Shown: positions 7,940 through 16,108 of the stretch, piece after piece
How the letters are laid out: each line of letters opens with the position of its first letter
How positions within the stretch are numbered: position 1 is the first letter of the stretch
Assembly (NCBI RefSeq): GCF_004361855.1
Contig: NZ_SNWQ01000044.1
Span: 1 to 33,476, forward strand
Reading direction: 5' to 3'
Source: Kribbella caucasensis
GTDB lineage: Bacteria; Actinomycetota; Actinomycetes; Propionibacteriales; Kribbellaceae
Length of the DNA stretch: 33,476 nt
Position numbers and translations under genes: made by a program
Notes under the pieces: generated by a model
Told to the model about the DNA's origin: nothing
What the model saw: the letters and a program-made list of their open reading frames with translations, nothing else
Database searches by the model: none

Positions 7940-8356
7940 GTGACCGACCCGGACAACATCGTGGCCGAGAAGCTCAACGGGCTGACGAAGTACGTCGCCT
8001 CGCGGACGCTGACCGATCCGGAGTGGCAGCACACGACGGTGCTGTCGGACGACGTCGTCGAGCGGGTGCGGGCACTGAAGGAGGAGCCCGGCGACGAACT
8101 CCAGATCCACGGCAGCTGCCAACTCGCCCGAGACCTGCACACAGCCGGCCTGATCGACGAGTACCGCCTGATCGTCTTCCCCGTGGTCGTCGGCGAAGGC
8201 AAGCGCATCTTCACCGACGGCATGCCGGCGTCAGGTTTCACCGTCACCGACTCCCGTACGACGTCCACCGGCGCGACGTACACGGCCCTCACCCCGACCC
8301 CGTTCACCACCGGCCCCGAGTTCACCGTCGAGGACGGCAAGGAAACCATAGCCTGA
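7940..8356 (+). pseudogene. N-terminally truncated RibD/dihydrofolate-reductase-like protein
   Basis: The frame from GTG at 7940 to the TGA at 8354-8356 encodes about 138 residues. They match the C-terminal two thirds of RibD_C-type reductases: KLNGLTKYVASRTLTDPEW, ELQIHGSCQLARDLHTAGLIDEYRLIVFPVVVGEGKRIF, and a final substrate-loop segment. The first roughly 75 residues of the family (the start strand and the NADPH-binding region with a GRxTYE-like motif) are absent. That space is occupied by the DoxX-like gene in another frame. There is no Shine-Dalgarno site before the GTG. I read it as a remnant left by a deletion or recombination, although expression of a short protein is not excluded. 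Confidence 0.75.
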
Positions 8357-8359
8357 GGA

Positions 8360-9043
8360 TCAGCCCATCGTTGCGCAGATGGCGTAGATCGCCACTCCCC
8401 TGATGGCGGTGCCGGTGTTCCGGAGGGTGACCTCCCAGCCCCAGGTGCCGTTGGGGCGGGTCGACATGACTTCGAGGTCGATCGCGTTCTGGCCGTAGAA
8501 GCCACCGCCGAGAACCACCTTGCCGTCCGGGCAGCGGGAGGTCGTACTGATGATGCCCCGGGCCGAGATCGAGTTGCCCGTGTCGACGATCTGGTAACCG
8601 GAGACACCGGTCGCGCCCGGGGCACCGTCGCGGCCGGCGACACCCTGCGGACCCGGAATCCCTTGCTCGCCTTGCAGCCCGCGCTCGCCCGGCTGCCCCG
8701 GCACGCCTTGCAGCCCTTGGGGTCCCCGGGCACCGGTGGCTCCAGTCGCGCCAGTCGCACCAGTGGCGCCCGTCGGGCCGATAGGACCGGTCAGGCCCTG
8801 GATGCCGCGTTGATTCCAGATCAGCGGGTCCTCGTTCGAAGTGCAGCGACCAGGACCGTCGACGATGCGGACCGTGCCTTTGGCGACCCCGAGGACGCCG
8901 CGATTGACGCAGGCGTTGATCAGCGGTACGGGTTCGTCCGCGGCGACCTCGGCGAACGCGGCCAGTCCGCCGGCCGCGATCGACACCACCCCCGCACCAA
9001 CCGCCGCACGACGCAGCACGCGGATTGCCCCCGTGGATCTCAT
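8360..9043 (-). CDS. Secreted collagen-like (Gly-X-Y) repeat protein
   Basis: 227 residues from the ATG at 9043, which has GGGGGAGA just upstream. The N-terminus is a signal peptide: basic MRSTGAIRVLRR, a hydrophobic AAVGAGVVSIAAGGLAAFA core and a likely cleavage after AxA. A Cys-containing segment (INACVNRG, GRCTS) is followed by about 23 uninterrupted Gly-X-Y triplets with four consecutive GAT triplets. A C-terminal domain of about 75 residues contains two further cysteines (TSRCPDG, YAICATMG). Bacterial collagen-like proteins form trimeric stalks on the cell surface or outside it. The C-terminal region, with GKVVLGGGFYGQ, is a recurrent tail in actinobacterial proteins and may nucleate trimers. 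It ends three bases from the RibD remnant, convergently. Confidence 0.85.
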   Translation of the reverse strand: MRSTGAIRVLRRAAVGAGVVSIAAGGLAAFAEVAADEPVPLINACVNRGVLGVAKGTVRIVDGPGRCTSNEDPLIWNQRGIQGLTGPIGPTGATGATGATGATGARGPQGLQGVPGQPGERGLQGEQGIPGPQGVAGRDGAPGATGVSGYQIVDTGNSISARGIISTTSRCPDGKVVLGGGFYGQNAIDLEVMSTRPNGTWGWEVTLRNTGTAIRGVAIYAICATMG

Positions 9044-9187
9044 CTTCTCCCCCTCAGTACGCCGCCCCTGGGTGACGGTTCTCACCCCAGCGTCCGAGCC
9101 CCCCTTCAGAAACGCTTAAAGCACACAGCGTCCGGCAACGTTAGCCCCCAGTCGCCAAGTCGTGTACCTATCGTGGGTCCATGACGC

Positions 9188-9757
9188 GTGACACGAATCC
9201 CAACTGAAACCGACAACATGACGGCGATGGAACACCTCATCGTCCACAACGGCGACCGAATCAGGGCCACCGCCCAATTCGTCATCTCCCCCACCGGCGC
9301 CACAACCCTCCACGGCCAAGCCGCCGTCCCCCTCACCGACCCCATCGCCTGCTCAGACAACCTGAAAGTCCCCGTCCACGGCCTGATCCCAAGCAAACTG
9401 GTCGACGGCGGCACGACGTCAGGCAACTACTACGGCAACGCCACAATCATCGGCACCTGGTCCGACGGCCAGATCCAGATCGAGCAACACCTACCCCCGG
9501 ACTTCGACGCCTTCTTCCCGGCGAGCCCGGCCACTGCGCCCCACACGCCCGCCCAGCTCGCCCCAGCACGCGCCGCCGTCGAGGCCCTGATGCGTAACAC
9601 CGAGAACGGCATCTCCATGATCGGCGGTGGCACCGGACACAATCAGATCCAGGTCCGCCTCCTGATCGTCACCGAGCCGATCTACCGCAGGTTCGAGCCG
9701 ATCGGCTCAGAATTGGTCGACCTCCGACCGACCATCGTCCCGGCGCCTGGCGGCTAG
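9188..9757 (+). CDS. Hypothetical protein, no family recognised
   Basis: 189 residues if it starts at GTG 9188. ATG codons at 9218 and 9227 are alternatives and none has a clear Shine-Dalgarno site. The protein has no signal peptide or membrane helix. It alternates short hydrophobic strands (AQFVISPTGATTLHG, GNATIIGTWSDGQIQIEQHL, NQIQVRLLIVTEPIY) with polar loops, suggesting a beta-rich cytoplasmic fold. A -10-like TATCGT at 9169-9174 is followed six bases later by ATG at 9181, which opens an out-of-frame 8-codon ORF, so the true start is uncertain. The stop overlaps the convergent hydrolase stop by four bases. Codon usage (third-position C) supports it being real. Confidence 0.6.
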   Translation: MTRIPTETDNMTAMEHLIVHNGDRIRATAQFVISPTGATTLHGQAAVPLTDPIACSDNLKVPVHGLIPSKLVDGGTTSGNYYGNATIIGTWSDGQIQIEQHLPPDFDAFFPASPATAPHTPAQLAPARAAVEALMRNTENGISMIGGGTGHNQIQVRLLIVTEPIYRRFEPIGSELVDLRPTIVPAPGG

Positions 9758-10704
9758 TTGGCTGAGAAGGACTGGATTGCGGCAGCGACGGCTGCGGGGT
9801 CCTGGAGCCAGGGTAGGTGGCCGGTGCCGGCTGGGATCAGGGTGGCGTTCGGTAGGGCCGTTACGACCCGCTGGGCGAAGGTGAGGTCGCCCAGGAAGTC
9901 GTGGGCGCCCCACAGGAACAGGACCGGCTGGCGGATCTCGGCAAGGTCCGTGAAGTCGAGCCACAGGCGGCGGTCGGTGAAGCGGCCAGGCCACTCGACG
10001 AAGCGCTGGACGAGGTGGGCCATGCCGCCTTCCGCGTTCGGCAGGCGCTGGGCCTCGGTGAATGCCTGGATCAGCTTGTCGTTCAGCAGCGCCGGCGGAT
10101 CGCCCATGTGTTTGAAGAATCGGCGGGTCGCGCCCGGCGACGGCGGGTCGAGGCGTCGCATCAGCTTGGCCATCCAGGGCACCGACAGCGGGCCAAAGAT
10201 CCGCGGCAGTCGTGGGCTGAGCAGACCGGGCGGGGCCCCGACCTGGATGACGGCCGATACTCGAGAGGGCCGGTCCGCCGCTGTCCACAGCGCCCAGAGA
10301 CCGCCCAGGGAGTTGCCCGCGACAACGGCCTGATCCAGACCGAGGGCGTCCAGCAGACCCTCGACGAAGTCCACCGCGTGGGACCGCAGATCGGTCAGCT
10401 CCGAGTAGTCGAAGGCATCTGACAACCCATGACCTGGCCGATCCACTAAATACGCCTGTACGCCGCGCAGCCGGGCCACGAGGGGAATCCACACGGCCGA
10501 CGTCGCGGGTGTTCCGTGCAGGAACACCACCGGCTTTCCCGCGCCGACCCGGGTGACGAAGATCCGCCCAGCCGGGCCGACCTCGACGAACGACGAGCTC
10601 GCGGCCACGCCGTACTCGTCGAGGAGTCCACCAAAAGCGCGCGCATAGGCCTCGTACGCCGGGTCGCCGTGTCCGGCCTGCTCGGCCGTGTTCTCGGGGT
10701 GCAT
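9754..10704 (-). CDS. Alpha/beta-fold hydrolase
   Basis: 316 residues. The oxyanion motif HGTP is at residues 63-66, the nucleophile elbow GNSLGG places Ser132 as catalytic, the acid is probably the Asp in LFLWGAHDF, and the base is the His in GTGHLPW. The first roughly 50 residues before the core are an extra segment. Members include esterases, epoxide hydrolases, haloalkane dehalogenases and C-C bond hydrolases, and the sequence alone does not decide among them. The start is clear: GGAAGGAGGGG lies eight bases before the ATG. It is monocistronic, convergent with the hypothetical gene and downstream of the STAND regulator gene on the same strand, with about 100 bases between. Confidence 0.88.
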   Translation of the reverse strand: MHPENTAEQAGHGDPAYEAYARAFGGLLDEYGVAASSSFVEVGPAGRIFVTRVGAGKPVVFLHGTPATSAVWIPLVARLRGVQAYLVDRPGHGLSDAFDYSELTDLRSHAVDFVEGLLDALGLDQAVVAGNSLGGLWALWTAADRPSRVSAVIQVGAPPGLLSPRLPRIFGPLSVPWMAKLMRRLDPPSPGATRRFFKHMGDPPALLNDKLIQAFTEAQRLPNAEGGMAHLVQRFVEWPGRFTDRRLWLDFTDLAEIRQPVLFLWGAHDFLGDLTFAQRVVTALPNATLIPAGTGHLPWLQDPAAVAAAIQSFSAN

Positions 10705-10803
10705 CGGGCGCCCCTCCTTCCGCTGTATTCGTGGAGCAAGGGTGCGTACGATCCGGTCTCACTATCCAGGTCATTCATGGGCCATTCGCCGGCCATTCGC
10801 GGC

Positions 10804-12867
10804 TCAGTGGATGCCGAGCTCCTTGTGCCACAGATCCGCGACCACCCGGTCGATGCCGCGCTTGAGATGCCGCTTGTAGGTGCTGAGCGGGAGATCGAGC
10901 ACTTCCGCCGCCTGCTCCTGGGTCGCGGCCGGCCGAACGTAGGTCCGGTCGAGCACACGGTACAGCTTCTGGTCTCGCCCCTCGTCCTCGAGCCGCTCGA
11001 CGGCACGCCGTACCAGGGTCGCCAGGACATCGGCTGGTTCACGACCGGCGGCATTGGCCAGGACAAGCGGCGACCGCACCAACGAGTTGCGTGCGAGGGT
11101 CTCCGGGTGACGCAGATCGCGGAGCGCTTCGCGGACTGCGCGAGCGAACTCCGGCTGGGACAACAACACCGGTACTGCGTCCGGCGGTGGCTGGGCGGGT
11201 CCGGGATCGCCGGCCAGGTCCCGGTCGAACATGACGCGGAGCCAGTCGTCGAGGGGCAACCGCCGGAAGTCCCGGACGAACAGACCATAGCTCCGTCCAC
11301 CGATCTCGAAATCAGCTCCTTCGGCACGCGGAATCTCGTAGAAGGCGAAGAACTCGTCCCGGCGCGCCGGCTCGTGGAAAGTGAGGAAGTCAGCCGCGAG
11401 CCGCGGTGTCCGCAACCAGTGCTGGATCGACAGCACCGGACCGATGTTGACCGTCGGCGACGCGTCCTGATACGCATCCCGGTCCAGGCAGAAGCGCAAC
11501 TGGGTGAGGACGTCTCCCGGCCGCGAGCGGACGTTGGCCCTGGCGTACCGCATAGCCGCGAGAGCACCGGGATCGGCGCTGAGCTCGGCCTCGTCGGCTC
11601 GGGTCAGGTCGATCGCGGCCAGAACTCCGCGGATCCGGCCGTCCTGCTGGCGCACCACCTGGAAGCCATCTGGCTGGAGCCGCCACCAATGCTCGGCGAT
11701 CGCCGCCGACTCCACCCCCTCCCACCGGTCGAGCACCTCGAGGATCGCCGGCAGATCACTGGGACGGGCGGCCTCCGGATAGTGCTGGCCGAAGGTGTCC
11801 CAATCCGTCCAGCCGCGGGAGACGCCCTGATGCCGATGCATGTACTTCGCGTCGTACAGGACACGTTGCTGCTGCCGTCCGGTCGTCACCTTCAGCCGAC
11901 CGATGACGTGGTCCTGAATCCGGCGGAAGATCCGGTCGTACTCGTCCGGGTCGCGCCAGCGCAGGTCCGCGACGAGCGCCTCGCGGGCCAGGTCGTGCGG
12001 AGCGAGCCCGTCCGGACCCGACTCGATGAACGACAGCCCGCGGAGCCAGGTGAACAGTTCGTGGGCGTCGGCGACACCGAGCCCGTCCCGGAGCAGGGCC
12101 TCGCTCGTCGACCGGGCCAGCGCGCAGATCTCCAGCGCGGCACGGCGCGGACCACTGGGAAACACATCGACGAAGGTGCGGAGCAGGGCCGCGACGAGAT
12201 CCGGCGTCAGCGGATCGTCGACGGCTTCACCGCCGGAGGCGACCACGTCGGCGAGCAGCGACAACCCGAGCGGGTGACCGTGACTAACCTGGATGCTGCG
12301 GTCGTGCAGCCCGTCGGCCACCCCCCTTCTGCGCAGGTACTCGCGGCAATCGTGGGGCTCGAGATTCCGGAGCGGCACCACTCGTAGCAGGTCGCACCAG
12401 CCGGGATCCGTTCGCCAGGCCGGGCTCGGAGATTCACGCCCGGCGAGCACAGTGAGGACACCGGTGGGGATCCGGGGAAGTAAGTCCTTGCGGAACCAGT
12501 CGTCCAGCGAGGCGAGTTGTTCGAAGGTGTCGACGAGCAGGACCGCCGCCGACGCACCCGCGAACGAATCCCCGACCTCCTCGATCGTCCCCACTCCCAG
12601 CACGTCGAGTACCGCCTGAGGCGTCGGCTCCAGGTCCCGCCCGTCGAGGTGCACCACCTTGACGCCGAGCTCCGCGGCCACGTCGGCGTACATCCGTAGC
12701 AGGCTGGTCTTCCCGATCCCACCCGGACCGTGCACGTGCAACACCCGGAACCTGCCGGCGAGCGCATCCCGGAAGAGTTCCACTTCACCCCGCCGCCCCA
12801 CGAACGCCCTCCGCCGACGGCCCACCACCAACTCGCCGACAGTCCCCGCGGCCGCCTCCTCGACCAT
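10804..12867 (-). CDS. STAND-type ATPase regulator with C-terminal sigma-like helix-turn-helix
   Basis: 687 residues from the ATG at 12867. The open frame extends upstream into the permease gene, but the ATG sits six bases after a -10 box (TATCGT), so a leaderless start is likely. An FVGRRGE motif precedes Walker A GPGGIGKTS (residues 47-55). Walker B AAVLLVDTFEQL lies near 108-118, and GHPLGLSLLAD near 197 matches the GxP motif of STAND NTPases. A middle helical and mixed region of about 430 residues has no recognised repeats. The C-terminal 45 residues (QEQAAEVLDLPLSTYKRHLKRGIDRVVADLW) form a helix-turn-helix like sigma region 4 or LuxR domains. STAND proteins act as ATP-dependent switches; a transcription-control role is inferred. 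Confidence 0.78.
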   Translation of the reverse strand: MVEEAAAGTVGELVVGRRRRAFVGRRGEVELFRDALAGRFRVLHVHGPGGIGKTSLLRMYADVAAELGVKVVHLDGRDLEPTPQAVLDVLGVGTIEEVGDSFAGASAAVLLVDTFEQLASLDDWFRKDLLPRIPTGVLTVLAGRESPSPAWRTDPGWCDLLRVVPLRNLEPHDCREYLRRRGVADGLHDRSIQVSHGHPLGLSLLADVVASGGEAVDDPLTPDLVAALLRTFVDVFPSGPRRAALEICALARSTSEALLRDGLGVADAHELFTWLRGLSFIESGPDGLAPHDLAREALVADLRWRDPDEYDRIFRRIQDHVIGRLKVTTGRQQQRVLYDAKYMHRHQGVSRGWTDWDTFGQHYPEAARPSDLPAILEVLDRWEGVESAAIAEHWWRLQPDGFQVVRQQDGRIRGVLAAIDLTRADEAELSADPGALAAMRYARANVRSRPGDVLTQLRFCLDRDAYQDASPTVNIGPVLSIQHWLRTPRLAADFLTFHEPARRDEFFAFYEIPRAEGADFEIGGRSYGLFVRDFRRLPLDDWLRVMFDRDLAGDPGPAQPPPDAVPVLLSQPEFARAVREALRDLRHPETLARNSLVRSPLVLANAAGREPADVLATLVRRAVERLEDEGRDQKLYRVLDRTYVRPAATQEQAAEVLDLPLSTYKRHLKRGIDRVVADLWHKELGIH

Positions 12868-12884
12868 GAACTCACGATAGAGCG

Positions 12885-13778
12885 CTACCTCCCACCCGTG
12901 AAGGTTATGCCGTTGGTGATTTGTTTTTGGGCGAAGAAGAAGATGGCCAGGCAGGGGAGGGTGATCAGGACGGAGGTTGCCATCAGCAACGGGGTGTCGG
13001 TGCCGTTGACGGATTGGAAGCCGGCCAGCGCCAGTGGGAGGGTCTTCCACTGGTCGGAGTTGATGTAGATGGCGGGGCCGAGGAAGTTGTTCCAGTAGCC
13101 CATGAACAGCAGGATCGAGACGGCGACGACGGCGGGGCGGGCCAGCGGGAGGTAGACGAGCAGGAACATCCGGAACCAGCCGCAGCCGTCCACCACTGCG
13201 GCGTCGGCGAGTTCTGACGGCATCCGGGCGAAGAACTGGCGGAACAGGAAGATGTAGAACGGCGAACCGAAGAAGGCCGGCAGGATCAGCGGGTAGAGGG
13301 TGTCGATCATGCCCAGGTTGTTGAAGAGCATGAACTGCGGCACCATCGTCACCTCCCCCGGCAGCAGCATGGTCGCGAGAACGACGGCGAAGATCACGCC
13401 GGAGAATCGCACCCGGAGCCGGGCGAAGGCGAACCCGGCGAGCGAGCAGGACAGGACCGTGCCGACGATCGGGATCAGCGTGGTCAGCACCGAGTTCAAC
13501 GCGTAGCGCCAGAAGGGAAAGGAGGTCAGCGCACGGGTGTAGTTGTCCCAGAGGAACTCGCGCGGCCAGATGCTCGCGCCCGAACTGCCGACCCCCGCCA
13601 GCGACCTCAACGACGTGGCGATCATCCAGAGGAACGGGTACACGAAGGCGAGCGACCCGAGCGCCAGGAGGACGTACTGGACCACTGTCAGCGGCAAGTT
13701 TCGCCGCCAGAAGGGCCGATCCGCGCGGCGCACGGCGACAGGCTCGGAAGCCGGGCGGGTTTCGACAAGGACAGCCAT
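12885..13778 (-). CDS. Carbohydrate ABC transporter permease (MalG type)
   Basis: 297 residues from the ATG at 13778, which has AGGAAGG nine bases upstream and lies four bases after the MalF-type stop. An ATG-less longer frame reaching 13850 would overlap that gene. Six membrane helices are seen, and the EAA loop is visible as MPSELADAAVVDGCGWFRMFLLVYLPLARPAVVAV, the contact site for the ATPase subunit. With the partner permease and lipoprotein it should import a sugar or oligosaccharide through the membrane. No ATPase gene is adjacent, which is normal for actinobacterial systems energised by a shared MsiK. It is the last gene of the sugar operon. Confidence 0.93.
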   Translation of the reverse strand: MAVLVETRPASEPVAVRRADRPFWRRNLPLTVVQYVLLALGSLAFVYPFLWMIATSLRSLAGVGSSGASIWPREFLWDNYTRALTSFPFWRYALNSVLTTLIPIVGTVLSCSLAGFAFARLRVRFSGVIFAVVLATMLLPGEVTMVPQFMLFNNLGMIDTLYPLILPAFFGSPFYIFLFRQFFARMPSELADAAVVDGCGWFRMFLLVYLPLARPAVVAVSILLFMGYWNNFLGPAIYINSDQWKTLPLALAGFQSVNGTDTPLLMATSVLITLPCLAIFFFAQKQITNGITFTGGR

Positions 13779-13782
13779 GACG

Positions 13783-14835
13783 TCAGCCCTTCCTCGTACG
13801 ACGACGGCGGCGGCCGCCGAGGTCGGTTTCGTAGTAGACGGCGAACGCACTCGCGCGGGCGGTCACGGCGGTGAGGGCGAGGATGATGACGAACAGCATC
13901 CAGGCCAGCGCCGACGCATACCCCATCCGGAAGTTCTGGAACGCGTTCTCGTACAGGTAGTAGACGAAGAACAGCAGCGAGTCCTTCGGTCCCCCGTTGG
14001 CGATGAAGCCCTGGGTGAAGATCTGCAGCGCGCCGATGATCCCGGTCAGCACGTTGAAGAGGATGATCGGGCTGAGCTGCGGCAACGTGATGTGCCAGAA
14101 CAGCCGCACCAGCCCAGCCCCGTCCAGGGCCGCCGCCTCGTACAGAGTCAGCGGCACGTCCTTCAGCCCGGCCAGGTAGATCACCATCGCCCCGCCGACC
14201 GTCCACAGGCTCATCAGGATCACCGTCGGCAGCGCCCACGACGCATCGCTGAACCAGCCCGGTCCCTGGATCCCGGCCCGCGCCAGAACGTCGTTCGCCA
14301 GCCCGTACTGCGGATTGAAGACCCACAGGAACAACACCATCTGAGCAACCCCGGACACCAGACTCGGCAGATACCAGATGGTCCTGAACAACCGGATCCC
14401 CGGCAGGTCCACGTTCATCAGCAGCGCCACCAGAAAGGCGAGAGCGGTCTGCAGCGGCACACTGAGCACCGCGTAGAGCAGCGTCACCTTCAACGCCTGA
14501 GCCACCCGCGGATCCTGGAAAGCCTCACTGTAGTTGGCGAAACCGACGAACCGAGGCGGCGTGATCAGGTCCCACGAGGTCAGGCTGACGTACACCGAAG
14601 AGATCATCGGCCCGACCGTGAACATCAGGAACCCGATCAGCCAGGGCGAGATGAACAGCCAGAACGCGATCGTCTTGTCGGCCCGCGGCCACTTCCGCAG
14701 CGCCCCGTACGCCGCCAGCCCGATGACGGCGTACAGGGCGATCAACAGCAGCAGGAACGGGACCAGCGGAACCAGCGCGGTGGGAACACGCCAGGACTCC
14801 GCGAGCTGGCGGATCCAGCCGATGGTCGGGTTCAC
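13783..14835 (-). CDS. Carbohydrate ABC transporter permease (MalF type)
   Basis: 350 residues with a GTG start, preceded by GAGGA at a spacing of five. The N-terminal region carries two additional membrane helices (FLLLLIALYAVIGLAAYGAL and IAFWLFISPWLIGFLMFTVGP) before the conserved BPD_transp core. The EAA loop reads LTLYEAAALDGAGLVRLFWHITLPQLSPII. It pairs with the MalG-type permease encoded four bases downstream and begins seven bases after the binding-protein stop. The C-terminus ends in a very basic RRRRRTRKG tail. The transported sugar cannot be told from this protein. Confidence 0.93.
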   Translation of the reverse strand: MNPTIGWIRQLAESWRVPTALVPLVPFLLLLIALYAVIGLAAYGALRKWPRADKTIAFWLFISPWLIGFLMFTVGPMISSVYVSLTSWDLITPPRFVGFANYSEAFQDPRVAQALKVTLLYAVLSVPLQTALAFLVALLMNVDLPGIRLFRTIWYLPSLVSGVAQMVLFLWVFNPQYGLANDVLARAGIQGPGWFSDASWALPTVILMSLWTVGGAMVIYLAGLKDVPLTLYEAAALDGAGLVRLFWHITLPQLSPIILFNVLTGIIGALQIFTQGFIANGGPKDSLLFFVYYLYENAFQNFRMGYASALAWMLFVIILALTAVTARASAFAVYYETDLGGRRRRRTRKG

Positions 14836-14842
14836 GGTGTCC

Positions 14843-16108
14843 TCACTGCTTGAGCGCGTCGGTGCACTTGGCGTTCAGCTCGGGCAGGACCTTGGCCACG
14901 TCGTCCTTGCCGCTGCCGAGCGCCGTGTAACTGGTCATTCCCTTCTCCGCGTCGCCGGAGATCTGCGCCTCCCGCGGAACCGAGACGCCGACCACGCCGG
15001 TCTTCAGCGCGGTGGTGAACGCGGCCAGGTTCCGATCGGCCGGCAGCACCTTCTCCAGCGTCGGCGTCGACGCGGCGATGATCGGTACGCCGAGCGCGGT
15101 GCCGCCCTGGATCAGCAGGTCCTGAGCCACCTGCTGCGTACTGACGAACTCGACGAACTTCTTCGCCGTCTCGAGCTGCTTGCCGGTCGCGTTCTTCGCG
15201 ATCGCCAGCCCGTCGACCTCCATCGGGAACCCCTTGCCGGGCACCGGGACCAGGGTCCAGTTCGGCTTGCTGATCTTCGCGAAGTCGGCCACGGTCCACG
15301 GGCCGAAGTCGCTGAAGGTGCCGAGCCGGCCGGCCGCGAACCACTGCGCCTGGTCCTGCCCCTCGATGTCCACCGAGGTCGGCGCGTACCGGTCCTTCTG
15401 CATCCCGATCACGTACTGCGCGGTCTCCACCCCGGTCGAGTCGCCGAAGGTGCAGGCGGTCGCGTCGGCGTTGTAGAAGCCGCCGCCGGCCGCGGTCAGC
15501 CAGCCCCGGTACCACAGGTTGCTGGAGCCGAATACGCGCGCCTTGCCCTCACCGCGGGACAGTTTGGCGGCGATGTCGCGGAACTCTGCCAGCGTCAGCG
15601 GAGTCGTTGCACTCGGCAACGGGATACCGGCCGCCTTGAACGCGTCGACGTTGATCGCCATCACCTTCGGCTTGGCGGCGAACGGCATCGCGTAGTACTT
15701 GCCCTCGAACTGCATCGCCGAGGAGATGTTCGGCTGGAGGTACTTCGACGGGTCCACCTGCTGCTCGGCGAAGCTCGGCGCGAATCCGGCCAGACTGGTG
15801 TTGCTGATCTCCAGCACGGTCGACTGGGTGCCGGCCGCGATCGAGGTCTGGATCTTCTGCTCGTAGTCGGACTGGATCCAGTTCGTGGTCACCTTCGTCC
15901 CCGGGTTCGCCTGTTCGAAGGCGGCCGCCATCGCCTTCAGCGACGCGGCCTCGGAGTTCGTGCCCCAAAAAGAGAAGCTGATGTCGGCGGAACCACTGTT
16001 GCTGTTGGCAGCCGGCTGACTGCCGGTCGCACATCCCGCGGCGAGCAGGAGCGCGGCAAACCCGGCGCCGGCCGGGAGGCTGCGTCGGAGGAGATTGGGA
16101 AACTTCAT
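14843..16108 (-). CDS. Extracellular sugar-binding lipoprotein of the ABC transporter
   Basis: 421 residues. The signal peptide (RRSLPAGAGFAALLLAAGC) ends in a lipobox LAAGC, so the mature protein starts at Cys26 and is lipid-anchored outside the membrane. The Arg-Arg pair could suit Tat export, but the motif is not complete. The rest is a family-1 solute-binding protein: ISFSFWGTNSEAASLKAMAAAFEQANPGTKVTTNWIQ at the start, PFAAKPKVMAINVDAFKAAGIPLP mid-protein, and the SBP C-terminal ATGKQLETAKKFVEFV. It delivers sugar to the two permeases encoded next to it. The ATG overlaps the glycosidase stop (ATGA), so all four genes form one operon. The ligand is inferred to be a galactoside-containing saccharide only because of the divergent alpha-galactosidase. 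Confidence 0.93.
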   Translation of the reverse strand: MKFPNLLRRSLPAGAGFAALLLAAGCATGSQPAANSNSGSADISFSFWGTNSEAASLKAMAAAFEQANPGTKVTTNWIQSDYEQKIQTSIAAGTQSTVLEISNTSLAGFAPSFAEQQVDPSKYLQPNISSAMQFEGKYYAMPFAAKPKVMAINVDAFKAAGIPLPSATTPLTLAEFRDIAAKLSRGEGKARVFGSSNLWYRGWLTAAGGGFYNADATACTFGDSTGVETAQYVIGMQKDRYAPTSVDIEGQDQAQWFAAGRLGTFSDFGPWTVADFAKISKPNWTLVPVPGKGFPMEVDGLAIAKNATGKQLETAKKFVEFVSTQQVAQDLLIQGGTALGVPIIAASTPTLEKVLPADRNLAAFTTALKTGVVGVSVPREAQISGDAEKGMTSYTALGSGKDDVAKVLPELNAKCTDALKQ

